The position numbers and the translations under genes are program-made. From Synechococcaceae cyanobacterium RL_1_2 (GTDB taxonomy: Bacteria; Cyanobacteriota; Cyanobacteriia; Cyanobacteriales; JAAUPO01), in the NCBI GenBank assembly GCA_012033095.1, contig JAAUPO010000024.1, positions 1-11,682 of the forward strand: a DNA stretch of 11,682 nucleotides. The letters are read 5' to 3'. Below, one piece after another: positions 1 through 8,559 of this stretch (positions within the stretch are counted from its first letter, which is position 1; every line of letters begins with the position of its first letter). The notes under the pieces are model-generated. The model was not told the origin of the DNA and searched no databases. It worked only from the letters and a program-made list of their open reading frames with translations.

Positions 1-133
1 CGCAAATACTGCCTATATTTTTTCCATCAATTCCTAGAGGATGCATCAAAAGCCACCTCACCTCCAACTTGGGGGTGAACAACTTAAAAATTTCCAAAAA
101 TCAAGGAATGTAGGAGGAAAATTGACAACTTTA

Positions 134-150
134 GGACTTACGCAAAAGCC
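134..150 (+). repeat. Transposon-end-like sequence, first copy
   Basis: The first 14 bases (GGACTTACGCAAAA) are identical to the reverse complement of 11607-11620 and close to the ends of the MITE-like repeat at 2556-2678, which also begins with a variant of ACTTACGC followed by AAGCCC. No matching inverted end is visible between here and hisF, so this is a solitary end or the remnant of an element that has lost its other side. That it is a terminal inverted repeat is an inference from the three related copies in the window. Confidence 0.45.
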
Positions 151-182
151 CCCGGGACTGGATTGTTAAAGGAGGATACAGC

Positions 183-395
183 CTGGAAAGCATTGTTAAA
201 CAAGCATTGAACCGATTTTTGATAACAGTAGCGGCAAAACCCTATCTGAGCAAGCTTTTGAAGGATATATCCTCCCCTTAGAAACCATTACCGAAGAAAG
301 TCTCTGAAGATTTTAAGGAAAACATGCCCATTTTCTTTGATGACTTTCTGTCTCAGTGGAACTATACTGCCATCCCACAAACAACCAGATTTTGA
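183..395 (+). pseudogene. Small protein, frameshifted remnant of about 70 residues
   Basis: Three consecutive open segments in different frames join into one plausible small protein. A GGAGG ribosome-binding motif at 171-175 is followed 7 bases later by CTG (183), where an ATG would be expected, then ESIVKQALNRF. Adding one T to the T5 run at 216-220 continues into FDNSSGKTLSEQAFEGYILP up to about 302. Removing one base near 304-307 continues into EDFKENMPIFFDDFLSQWNY and a TGA at 393-395. The product is acidic and soluble-looking. I do not recognise the family. It lies just inside the transposon-end-like sequence at 134, so it could be transposon cargo or a neighbouring gene that has decayed. 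The assembled reading is inference; the three open segments are visible. Confidence 0.4.
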
Positions 396-600
396 TACTT
401 GATTAAATCCTCATTCTTAATTCTTAAATGTATTAACTTTAAACTTAAAATTAATACAATACTTTGCAGTCTGGTATGGATCAGGCTATTTCTAGAAAGG
501 ATTGATCAAACCAAGTAAACCATTTGATTGACCATCCCAAGCCATCTAGGAAGATACTTTAAGTTACGTTGTCAAACTGGTCATTATCAATTGTTAATCT
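396..600. promoter_or_regulatory. Upstream region of hisF, AT-rich
   Basis: No gene is visible here. A perfect 7-bp inverted repeat GTATTAA/TTAATAC (430-436 and 451-457, 14-base loop) lies about 145 bases before the hisF start and could be an operator or simply AT-rich chance. I see no convincing -35/-10 pair and no clear Shine-Dalgarno before the hisF ATG, which is common for cyanobacterial genes. Confidence 0.3.
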
Positions 601-1351
601 ATGCTAGCTAAACGAATTTTGCCTTGCCTCGATGTCAAAGCAGGCCGAGTAGTAAAAGGAATTAATTTTGTGGAGTTAAAGGATGCTGGGGATCCGGTGG
701 AGCTGGCACGGGTCTATAACGAGGCGGGGGCCGATGAGTTGGTTTTTTTGGATATTACCGCCACCCATGAGGATCGGGGGATTATTTTTGATGTGGTTTA
801 TCGTACCGCCGATGAAGTGTTTATCCCTCTGACAGTGGGGGGGGCATTAATGATTTGGCCCAAATTAAAAGTTATTGCGGGCTGGGGCTGACAAAGTAAG
901 TATTAATTCTTCAGCGGTTAAAAATCCCGATTTTATTAGTGAAGCTAGCGATCGCTTTGGCCGTCAATGTATTGTGGTGGCCATTGATGCCCGTCGCCAT
1001 GGGGATAGTTGGCAAGTGTATGTGAAAGGGGGAAGGGAAAACACTGGCATTGACGCGATCGCATGGGCCCAAGAAATGGAGCGACGGGGAGCGGGGGAAT
1101 TATTAATCACGAGTATGGACGCAGACGGAACCCAAGCTGGTTACGATTTGACCTTAACTAAAACCATCAGCGATCGGGTCAAAATTCCCGTCATTGCCTC
1201 CGGTGGTGCTGGTAATACCCAACACATTTATGAAGCGGTAACAACAGGGGGAGCAGAAGCCGCCCTTTTAGCTTCGTTACTCCATTACGGTCAACTCTCG
1301 ATCGCTGAAATCAAAACCTACCTCAAAGAGCGCAATATTCCCATGCGGTAA
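601..1351 (+). pseudogene. hisF: Imidazole glycerol phosphate synthase cyclase subunit HisF, interrupted by two frameshifts
   Basis: HisF is the cyclase half of the HisF-HisH enzyme. It uses ammonia delivered by HisH to convert PRFAR into imidazole glycerol phosphate and AICAR in histidine synthesis. The start [20 protein letters not shown] carries the catalytic Asp11; after repair VVAIDARR places the second catalytic aspartate exactly at 130, and the phosphate-binding motifs TSMDADGT and ASGGAG follow. Two one-base deletions break it: the G8 run at 837-844 should be G9 (restoring [14 protein letters not shown]), and TT at 872-873 should be TTT (restoring [10 protein letters not shown]). The repaired length is 250 residues, usual for the family. 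No hisH or other his gene is adjacent, normal for cyanobacteria, where his genes are dispersed. As sequenced it would be non-functional. Because histidine synthesis is essential in a free-living phototroph, sequencing error is the likeliest cause. Confidence 0.93.
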
Positions 1352-1432
1352 GCTTTATATTTACTTAAGATTTGTGACGGCATTCCCCAACAAGATGGAT
1401 TAATATATAGATATATTTACATTTTGTAATAA

Positions 1433-1630
1433 ATGATCGTCCCAATTCTCATTTTCGATATGGCCCTAGTGGCCTGGTCTATGCATCTAATGCAAAAAGC
1501 AGTGGAAGATCAAGAATTTTCCCTCATGCTCGCTGGATTTCTAGTAGTAGCGGCTGCTGGAGCAATGTTAGTGGCTTACTTCATGATGGGCCCTTGCATC
1601 ACTTACTTCACGGGCCAAGGTTTTAGTTAA
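1433..1630 (+). CDS. Small two-helix membrane protein of unknown function
   Basis: A 65-residue protein beginning MIVPILIFDMALVAWSMHLM. It has two hydrophobic segments, about residues 2-20 and 30-53, separated by a short acidic loop (VEDQE), and a short tail containing GPCITYF with one cysteine (Cys55). The length, the clean frame and the helical-hairpin design suggest a genuine small integral membrane protein, for example an accessory subunit in the thylakoid or plasma membrane, but I do not recognise the family and assign no function. It starts 81 bases after hisF on the same strand. The AT-rich stretch 1401-1432 could hold its own promoter, and there is no obvious ribosome-binding motif. 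The tRNA gene follows 83 bases downstream. Confidence 0.7.
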   Translation: MIVPILIFDMALVAWSMHLMQKAVEDQEFSLMLAGFLVVAAAGAMLVAYFMMGPCITYFTGQGFS

Positions 1631-1713
1631 ATATTAGGAATTAGCTTATCAATTATTCATTGATATTGACAAAAATACATTCCCTCATCGATAATCATTG
1701 TTACCGAATTAAC

Positions 1714-1786
1714 GGGGCTATAACTCAGTTGGTAGAGTGCCACAATGGCATTGTGGAAGTCAGCGGTTCGAGTCCGCTTAGCTCCA
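1714..1786 (+). tRNA. tRNA-Ala, anticodon GGC
   Basis: A complete 73-base cloverleaf. The acceptor stem is 1714-1720 with 1779-1785; the D arm is ACTC/GAGT with an AGTTGGTA loop; the anticodon stem CCACA/TGTGG encloses loop ATGGCAT with anticodon GGC at 1747-1749; the T arm is AGCGG/CCGCT with loop TTCGAGT; the discriminator base is A1786. Acceptor pair 3:70 is G1716-T1783, the G-U wobble that is the known alanine identity element, agreeing with the anticodon. CCA is not encoded. It reads GCC and GCU codons. TTTT follows directly, and a weak 7-bp inverted repeat (1804-1810/1824-1830) lies just beyond. Confidence 0.97.
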
Positions 1787-2018
1787 TTTTAATAAAGACT
1801 TGATGAAAAGTTTATGTATTGGGCTTTTCAGGTACAAACTTCAAAGAATTGTACTGGTTTGTATTCTTAATAAGGGGGCCTAAATAGGGCTTTAATCGAT
1901 ATTTTTAGTGGGACTTAAGCACCAAAGTGTGATCAACTGGAGCAATACCAAATCCCCCTAGTAGGATCAGAAAATTGTTGAAGCCATTAATATCAGCAAC
2001 AATTGAGATCAAGATTAT
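1787..2018. other. Intergenic stretch without a visible gene
   Basis: Between the tRNA gene and the foldback element I see no coding stretch, no RNA gene and no strong repeat. The sequence GGACTTAAGC at 1911-1920 faintly resembles the transposon ends found elsewhere in the window, but too weakly to call. Confidence 0.5.
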
Positions 2019-2349
2019 TATCCCATACTAAACAAAACGGTTTTGGTATTAACGTAAGTTGCTATTAACCTCAGTTCGGGTTAAGGGCTGTTTTCAAGGA
2101 AAAGATCCCTTAACCCGAAGCATTATCGTTGAGTGTCAAGACAACTAAGCAACGGCAAAATGGGAGTTTTGGTCTATCCCGAACTCAGGTTAGTTACTCT
2201 TGTTAAATTTATTTTGGGTTAAAAATCGAAGCTTTTTCATGGAAAAAGTCACCTATTTTGTAGTTTTTTGGACGTAAAAAGCTCAATTTTTTATAACTAG
2301 CAACTTGGGTGATTAGTGGTTTATAGTCAATTTTATTTAGTATGGGATA
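2019..2349. repeat. 331-bp nested foldback (MITE-like) element
   Basis: Several inverted repeats nest around one centre. The outermost, TATCCCATACTAAA at 2019-2032, is perfectly complementary to 2336-2349, and the match continues to 2037/2331 with one mismatch. Next come AAGTTGCTA (2056-2064) with TAGCAACTT (2298-2306); TAACCTCAGTTCGGG (2066-2080) with 2178-2192, one mismatch; and TTCGGGTTAAGGG (2075-2087) with a perfect complement at 2107-2119. The last two are alternatives because they share 2075-2080. A separate hairpin CTTTTTC-ATG-GAAAAAG occupies 2232-2248. No open frame of note is inside. The geometry fits a non-autonomous foldback transposable element; a structured RNA is the alternative. 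No clear target-site duplication is visible. Confidence 0.6.
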
Positions 2350-2377
2350 GTTATTTCTTGCTATGGAATGCTTTTAG

Positions 2378-2524
2378 TTGTATTTATTTCCCGTAATTAC
2401 TCAAAAAGACTATATGTGGGATGCCTTCAGGAAATTATTCTTGTTCAAGTATTTGAGGTTAGGACAAGTGATCCCAGCCCAAGAACCGATGGTGGGCCAA
2501 ACCTACATGATTAGATGCCCATAG
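2378..2524 (+). CDS. Possible small protein (up to 48 residues), uncertain
   Basis: An open stretch follows a stop at 2375-2377 and ends at TAG 2522-2524. It could begin at TTG 2378 or, more usually, at ATG 2414, giving 36 residues. The content, MWDAFRKLFLFKYLRLGQVI followed by PAQEPMVGQTYMIRCP, has a basic/hydrophobic helix and a composition that looks protein-like, not random. There is no evident ribosome-binding motif, and the family is not recognised. It lies between two repeat elements, so it may be a fragment of an older gene. Given the many frame breaks in this window, the true ends are uncertain. Confidence 0.25.
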   Translation: MYLFPVITQKDYMWDAFRKLFLFKYLRLGQVIPAQEPMVGQTYMIRCP

Positions 2525-2555
2525 GAGTCTGGGATAGTTGAGTTTTAACAATGAC

Positions 2556-2678
2556 AGTACTTACGATCAAAAATTTCGATTCTGGTCCTGGGAATCCGAG
2601 GATGTTTGGGGACAATCGTTCAAATCATTCAAGCAAGTCCTTCGAAGTTTGGGGATTTAGGGCTTGTGCGTAAGTACT
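2556..2678. mobile_element. 123-bp MITE-like element with 10-bp terminal inverted repeats
   Basis: AGTACTTACG at 2556-2565 is the exact reverse complement of CGTAAGTACT at 2669-2678. The interior from about 2561 to 2640 is similar, in reverse orientation, to 11541-11620, with shared blocks such as GGACTTGCTTG, CCCCAAACATC and AGAATCGAAATTTTT. If the ends proper are CTTACG/CGTAAG, a TA dinucleotide flanks each side, which would fit IS630/Tc1-type insertion, but the palindromic ends make this ambiguous. There is no coding capacity. It is placed 41 bases from the end of the large membrane-protein gene. Confidence 0.7.
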
Positions 2679-2718
2679 AAATGATTGTTGTTACAGCGAG
2701 GGATCTTGCCTTAAAGGA

Positions 2719-5700
2719 TCATTGCCATTGTTGTAAGCGATCGAGCCAATTTTCCATAAACAAAATAATTTGTTCTCGACTGCGTTCAAAGTTAGCAGCA
2801 ACAAAAATAATGGTAATGCCTAACATTAATCCCATCACCCATTTCAAGAAGGCATAGTCTAAAAACACAATCAATAATTGATAGGATGCTGCCAGGATAA
2901 AGGTGGTGGTACCTACAAATAATAGGGCCCTAATTTGTAAGCCTAAGCCAACGAGGGTCGCGATTAAGCCGATCGCAATGGGGACAATGCCACCATAATC
3001 CTGTTCAAAGAGTAGGGCCGGTACACAGATAATTACCATCGCGATCGTCCGTAAATTATGGCGGGTGGATCGTTGCTGGGATTGGGTAAATGCCGTATCG
3101 AATTGGGCAATATAGAGTAACGATAACCCCAACACCGAGCTATAAAACACTGGGGATACCAACCCCTGGGCTCCCCACCAATTAAACAAAGCCCAATCAA
3201 CAAAGCCTACGCTGAGATAGCTCCAGCGGATATTTTGTTGAGTGTAGGCTAGGCGGCCATAGTATAGGGCCACCGCAAACAGACTGAGATAGGACGTTTC
3301 CGCCGTCCCAGTGAGTATGCTGAGGGCCGGAATCGCGATCGCGGTACGATGCCAAGGATCTACCCGCCAGCCCCAACTTTGCCAGGGTAATTGATAGATA
3401 AAGAGAGCTACGCCACACACAATCACTACTCGCCAGGGATCTAATAGCCCCAAATTATTCCAAATCAGTCGGCCATAAAGTACGGTGCCAGCCAATTCCA
3501 CCAAGCCAATGTACACCCACCAATCGTTACCATAATTCCCGTCGGAGTCCATGGAGCGAGCTTGGATAATGGCGTATAGCCCCAAACAAGCACTGACAGC
3601 CACCGCGATCGCTTTTAGTAAAAAGCTACTATCCCCAGGGCCAAAATAATTAGCCACCATCCCACCGCGAAGAGCTTAATTAAACTTCCGATCGCCCAAT
3701 GGAGGTGGGCCACTAATAATAAATTAGGGATAGCAATGGCCAGGAACCTTGGTTGTTGTTGGCGTTGACAGTACCAAACGATCCCTCGGTAGAGAAGGGC
3801 GATGACCGCTGCCACTAAACTAAAAATGGTCAGGGCATCCACTGGGTTCCCACCGGAACTTTGCAGCATTTCGTACACAACGCGATCGTAGATCCCGATG
3901 GTAATTAGGGCTAAACCACTGTAATTAATCAGGGAATGGTTTCGTCTTCGTTTGGGGGTAGGCCAAAAATAATCAGATTCTACCGCAATCCAAATTAAAC
4001 CTGCCCCCATCGTAACGAAGCCAGTATAGCTATTGAAATAAGGGATACGCCAGAGCAGGGCCATTAGACCGTAGGCGATCGTGATCCCCCGCCAGCTTTT
4101 AGTGTGGTAGAGGTTAAGCTGGGGCCAAGGTATAAAACGGGCGATTAAAACCATCCCGACCCCAAGGAGTAAATTCCCCTGGGCCACCATAAACAAGGAA
4201 TAAGGCCCCAGGGCAATTATGGTGGTGAGGGCAAACTCCACCAACCAGCCACCACCATAGAGCACTGAGGAGGATTTGGTGTGGCGATAGGAATAAATGA
4301 GACTAACTCCGAGGATGGGGGTAGCGATCAAACTATCTAGGTTCGCCATTGAGGGATCTAGGATCAATGCACCATAATTAATGGCCAGGGCGGTAAAACT
4401 GAGGAAGGTTAAACCCAAGGCCCACAGGTTAGCAGCGTTGGCGTAGAGTTTGAGGATGGGGGGGCGTGATGCTGAAGGCCCACTGGGTGGCCGCTTCGCC
4501 CAATGGTGAAACAGATGCAGTCCTAAAATTAAGATGGCGGTGGGTACATACCAGGCCGTTATCCCGTCCACATATTGGGTAAGGACTGTTACGATTAACG
4601 CCAGGGCAAACCCGATATGCAACAGCGCAGTGGGAACTTGGCGGCTATATCGGGTTATGGGAATCATTAACCCCATGGCTACAATCCAACCGATCAGGGC
4701 ACTGGGCAAAGAATGCACAGTCAATACTTGGGCTGCAATTAAGATCCCAGCAGCGTAATGGGCCACGTTTTTGCGGCGGCGTTGGGTTTGATGTTGGGCA
4801 ACGTAGGTTAAAGCGATCGGGATCATTAACCAAGCGCAACCCCATAGAACGGAACGCTCAGTAAAACCATAGTCAAAATAGAGAATCAAAAAGACGTAAT
4901 AACTTAGACCAGCGCACAGGTTCCCAAAATACCAACAACTACGTTGCCACAGGTCTTTCCCCATCCCATCCCCTAGGAAATTAACTCCGTGGCTATGGAC
5001 TAACCATTCCCCGATCGCGATCGTGATCAAAATTAAACCCCACTGTAAACCACCATCAAAATCCTGAAGGGGGGTCGGCAGGAACCACTGGAGCAGGGAA
5101 CCGAGGGTCAGTAAACCGTAGATATGGGTTAATCTCACCCGACCGGGCAGGATGGTTAATCGACGGTGGGTAACATAGCCAAGGGTCAGGGTTGATAGAA
5201 GTAGGTTCAGCGATCGCCATGTAGGATTGATCCATCCCAGCAGGGTTAGGCCGATGGCAAAGATTAACGTGAGATTTTCCCCCAGGGCCGCCATTTTTGG
5301 TTTGTGGTGGTAGTAGAGCCAACCCGTAATCCAGACCCACAATAACCCATAGGGAAAGAACCCGATCGCGTAAATAGAAGTAGGCATCAGGTGGGAACCA
5401 CTCACCGCCACCCCTCCATCTAAAATCCCTTGGCTGAGGGTACTGGGGATAAATGTTTTCGCAAGCCAACAGGTGACCAAGCCGATCACAAATAGGGCGG
5501 ATACATCCCGCAGATCCCGATAGAAACGCACTTTTTGGCTTAAAAACTGCAAGGCGAGGAAGCAAATTAAGACTGATTGCCCCATGAAGGAGGGCTCCGA
5601 GAGGGTGATTAACCAGCCTAAGACCATCAACCCCATGCCCAGTTGTTGGCACAGTTGACTATTACTGGATAGGGGTTTAGCCACTCGCTGTTTACTGGCC

Positions 5701-6835
5701 CACAGGCCCGCCGCCAACGGAACGCGATCGCTCAATTCGTGCCAGATCTGGGGCGTTACGTTCTCAATGAACCATTGTTTGGGTTTAAGGGTATGGTTTA
5801 AATCAGTGACTAACCAACCACAGACCCCGATGGCTAAGCCTAATTGGGTGATGGGGATGCGTTCAATGAATATCCCCCGCACCAGCAGCACCACCAGGGC
5901 AAAAAAGATTAATCCTTGGCCAATGCTGAGGGGTTAAGCTTTTTAAATAACATCTCCACCGAGGGGCCTCGTCATCCTGGGGGAAAAATCTAATGACGCT
6001 AGCGGTACCCACCATGGCGATGTATATGGCCCAAATATTGACCGAGGGGAAATCCCACCCCCCATGGAGCAGACACAACCCGACAAAAGTAATTAGGTAA
6101 CGGCGGGAGGTTTGGAGCAAAGCCCCATTGGTTTGGCCCTCCATCGCCAACTGTTGTTTGGCCCAACAAATAAAAATTAGGCTACCTGCACCGATCGCTG
6201 ACATGGCCAAGGACGGCAGCGATCGCCATAGACCAAATTCATCCATGGCCCAAAAATTAATGGGCACTAATAACACAGCAATCGTTTGCAACGTTTGGGC
6301 GGTTAGTTTAAGGTCAGGTTTTTTGGCTAGACCAAAATCCCACCCCCCAAAAAACTACGGTGTAAGACCATAACACCCCATATTGCAAAAAAGCAGGAAA
6401 CCTAGCCCAGTTACTAGCGGCCAGCACCGCCGAAGACATAACGACCAAAAAACACCCCTAAAAATAGTAACCATCGCACACTGAGTTCATCCTTAAGGGA
6501 TTGGAACAGGGGAGGAAGTTGGGGGGATAGGGGCGGGATGCTAGTTGTGGCTTTTCTCGCTCTAGGAGTTTGCCGAGACTTAGGCCCTGATGATGGGGAT
6601 GAAGTGGCCACCACCCTTCTGGGGCGATCGCTAATTAAGGATGCAGCTAAATCCTTTGATTGAACTGATTTAACCAGCGGTAAACGGCAGGATAGATAGG
6701 TTTGACTGAGGTGAAGAACTTGCTTGTGGTTAATTAATCCTAGCTTTAACCATTGCTCTAAACCAATTAAGAGCTCTGGATTGGTGGGATCAACTTCAAG
6801 CTGGAGCCGGATTTTTCATGAAAATCAAAGGTCAT
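2719..6835 (-). pseudogene. Giant polytopic membrane protein, about 1371 residues, five frameshifts
   Basis: One gene read from ATG at 6835 down to the stop at 2719. Frame is regained by adding one base at T5 6812-6816 and at A5 3620-3624, and by removing one base at A6 6447-6452, T6 6319-6324 and A6 5901-5906; the net repaired length, 4116 bases, is a whole number of codons. At each joint sensible sequence resumes, for example GVFLVVMSSAVLAASNWARF, FWSSQKPDLKLTAQTLQ and GIVAFLLKAIAVAV. The N-terminus (about 120 residues) is soluble: a segment with LEQWLKLGLINHKQVLHLSQ, then a basic Ser/Pro-rich linker ending PPLSPQLPPL. The rest is dozens of hydrophobic segments separated by very short loops, so it sits in the plasma or thylakoid membrane. 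It resembles the large uncharacterised bacterial membrane proteins of the DUF2157/DUF2339 type by general layout and the first-helix region; that assignment is from memory and unsure. No catalytic motif is seen. It is co-directional with the MATE gene, 189 bases downstream of it. Confidence 0.8.
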
Positions 6836-7024
6836 AACTATATCTGCCGAGGACGTTCGCGGAGGGAAGCCGATACTCTCTTCTCAAATCCTAGGTAACG
6901 ATCGCGGCGGCGGATGAATTTGTTAGGAAAATAAAATAATTGTCCTTGCTCAGCTATCGTTTATCGTTGATCGGTTATGGGTCGTCGGGGAAGGTCAAGC
7001 AGAAGTGGGTGGGGGTAAATTGAG

Positions 7025-8398
7025 TTAATCACCGGGGGTGGGCAAGGAGATTAACTTAGAGGCTTTAATGGCGGAAACCTCGCTGCTGTAGCCCTTCCAG
7101 AGGTGAACCCCTAGGACGATGTTTAGCCCTAGCATGTAGCCCACTAGGGACAACCACAGGAGATGGTTATAGTGGTAATGGAAAGCGGTAATGGCGAGGG
7201 GTAAAAAGCCAATGAAAAAACTGGCTAGGGCCGCGTTCCTGACAATGGCAGTTTCCTTTAGGCCCATAAAAAAGCTTTCTAACATAAACCCAGTGGCGGT
7301 TAAGGTCGTAAGGGGAATCAACCATACGCTGTAACGATGGATTTCTAAATTGAGATCCCCATGGTTGGTAAGCAAACCAAACACGAACTCAGGATAAAGG
7401 TAAGTGGTAAAACAAAAGAAGCTAGCCACCGGCAATCCAGTCATAAATGCCGTAATTAATATGGGAATGAGGTAATCGCGATCGCCTTTACCTTGAAAAT
7501 TACCCACTAGGGTTTGGGTGGCCATGCTCACCCCATTGACGGTAAATTGACTTAATAGGGCAATTTGTAAAATTAGGCCATTTTCCGTTAATAGTTGGGT
7601 TCCCAGGGAAGCACTGAGGTTGGTAAAAATGGCATAGGCGGAAATCATGCCGAGAAATTTGAAAAATAAATTGCCTTTAAAGATAATGGCTTCCTTGAGG
7701 GGTTCCCAGTCAAAAACATACTGCCAGCTGGCTTGGATCGATGGCCAAGGCACTTCCCGCAGCACTACGATTAAGCCAAACAGTAAAGCGACATATTGAC
7801 TAATGGTGGTGGCCCAACCGGCTCCGGTAGCTCCCCATCCCCATTGATTAATCATCACATAATCTAGGCCGATGTTACCTACACAGGCAATGAAGGAGGA
7901 GATAAATAAAGCCCCTACTTTTTCTTTACCTAAAAACCAACCAAACAAAACAAAATTAAATCAGTACCGCTGGGGCTCCCCAAACCCTGGTCAGGAAGTA
8001 ACGCAAACCCTCTACTTCTACAATCGCGGTGCCGGATAACAAATGAAAACCTAAAGTCGCGATCGGTTGTTGCAGGAGGATAATTAAGACCCCGATCACC
8101 AGGGCGATTAGTCCACTGCGGAGGCCTGCTACCATTGTGCCTAGGTCGTCCTGTTGACCGGAGGCTTCGGCCGTCATGACGGTGGTAATATTTCTGAGAA
8201 TTTTAGAATGCGGTAAAGGTAATCAAAAATAATGCCGCCTAAAATGACCCCTGCTAAATAGTTAAGATCCTGAAGGTGTCCGAGGAAAGCGGTATCAAAG
8301 ATGCTGGCCAAGGGAGTCATCATGTGGGAGAGGGAACTACCTAAGGCTAATTGATAAAACCGGGGGATAAACTTTCGTTCAGGGAAAAGTTGGATCAT
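7025..8398 (-). pseudogene. MATE family efflux transporter, DinF-like, two frameshifts
   Basis: A multidrug and toxin extrusion protein of the DinF branch: an inner-membrane antiporter with about twelve helices that exports organic substrates in exchange for sodium or protons. From ATG 8398 the start FYQLALGSSLSHMMTPLASI is followed by DTAFLGHL, the usual MATE first-helix region. The frame breaks at AA 8199-8200 (needs AAA, giving KFLRNITTVMTAEASGQ) and at AAA 7958-7960 (needs AA, giving APAVLINFVLFGWFLGKE). The repaired protein is 457 residues, normal for the family, and GWFLGKE with LDYVMINQWGWGATGAGWAT is typical of DinF proteins. The last 307 residues are open and start at an internal ATG, but that piece alone lacks the first helices and would not be a working transporter. 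Substrate cannot be told. No regulator is adjacent. Confidence 0.9.
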
Positions 8399-8559
8399 TA
8401 AAGGTTAAACGTTATTGTTTTGTTTACTAAATCTTAACCAAATTATTAAGTAAAAATAAATGGTGATTTTGCTTGATTTAGTTAAACTCCTTGATGAGCA
8501 ATGATCCCAGGGGGAAATATCGCCATAGCTAACTCTAATCCCAACCCAATTAATCCTTC

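Noticed and set aside
1804..1830. Inverted repeat TGAAAAG/CTTTTCA after the tRNA as a terminator
   Set aside because: AT-rich, 13-base loop and no T-tract; too weak.
1911..1930. Fourth transposon end at GGACTTAAGCACC
   Set aside because: Similarity to the ACTTACGC ends is partial and flanks do not match.
3197..5652. Open frames inside the large membrane gene in other frames (3197-3418, 4534-4758, 4645-4845, 5056-5652)
   Set aside because: They overlap a long, compositionally clear membrane-protein frame, and their translations are Pro/Arg/His-rich and look like shadow frames.
5901..5966. Two separate deletions near 5930-5933 and 5963-5968 in the large membrane gene
   Set aside because: A single extra base in the A6 run at 5901-5906 explains the frame change more simply and keeps a natural sequence (LTPQHWPRINLFALVV).
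6128..6373. Plus-strand open frame antisense to the large membrane gene
   Set aside because: Shadow of the true minus-strand coding sequence; no protein-like motif.
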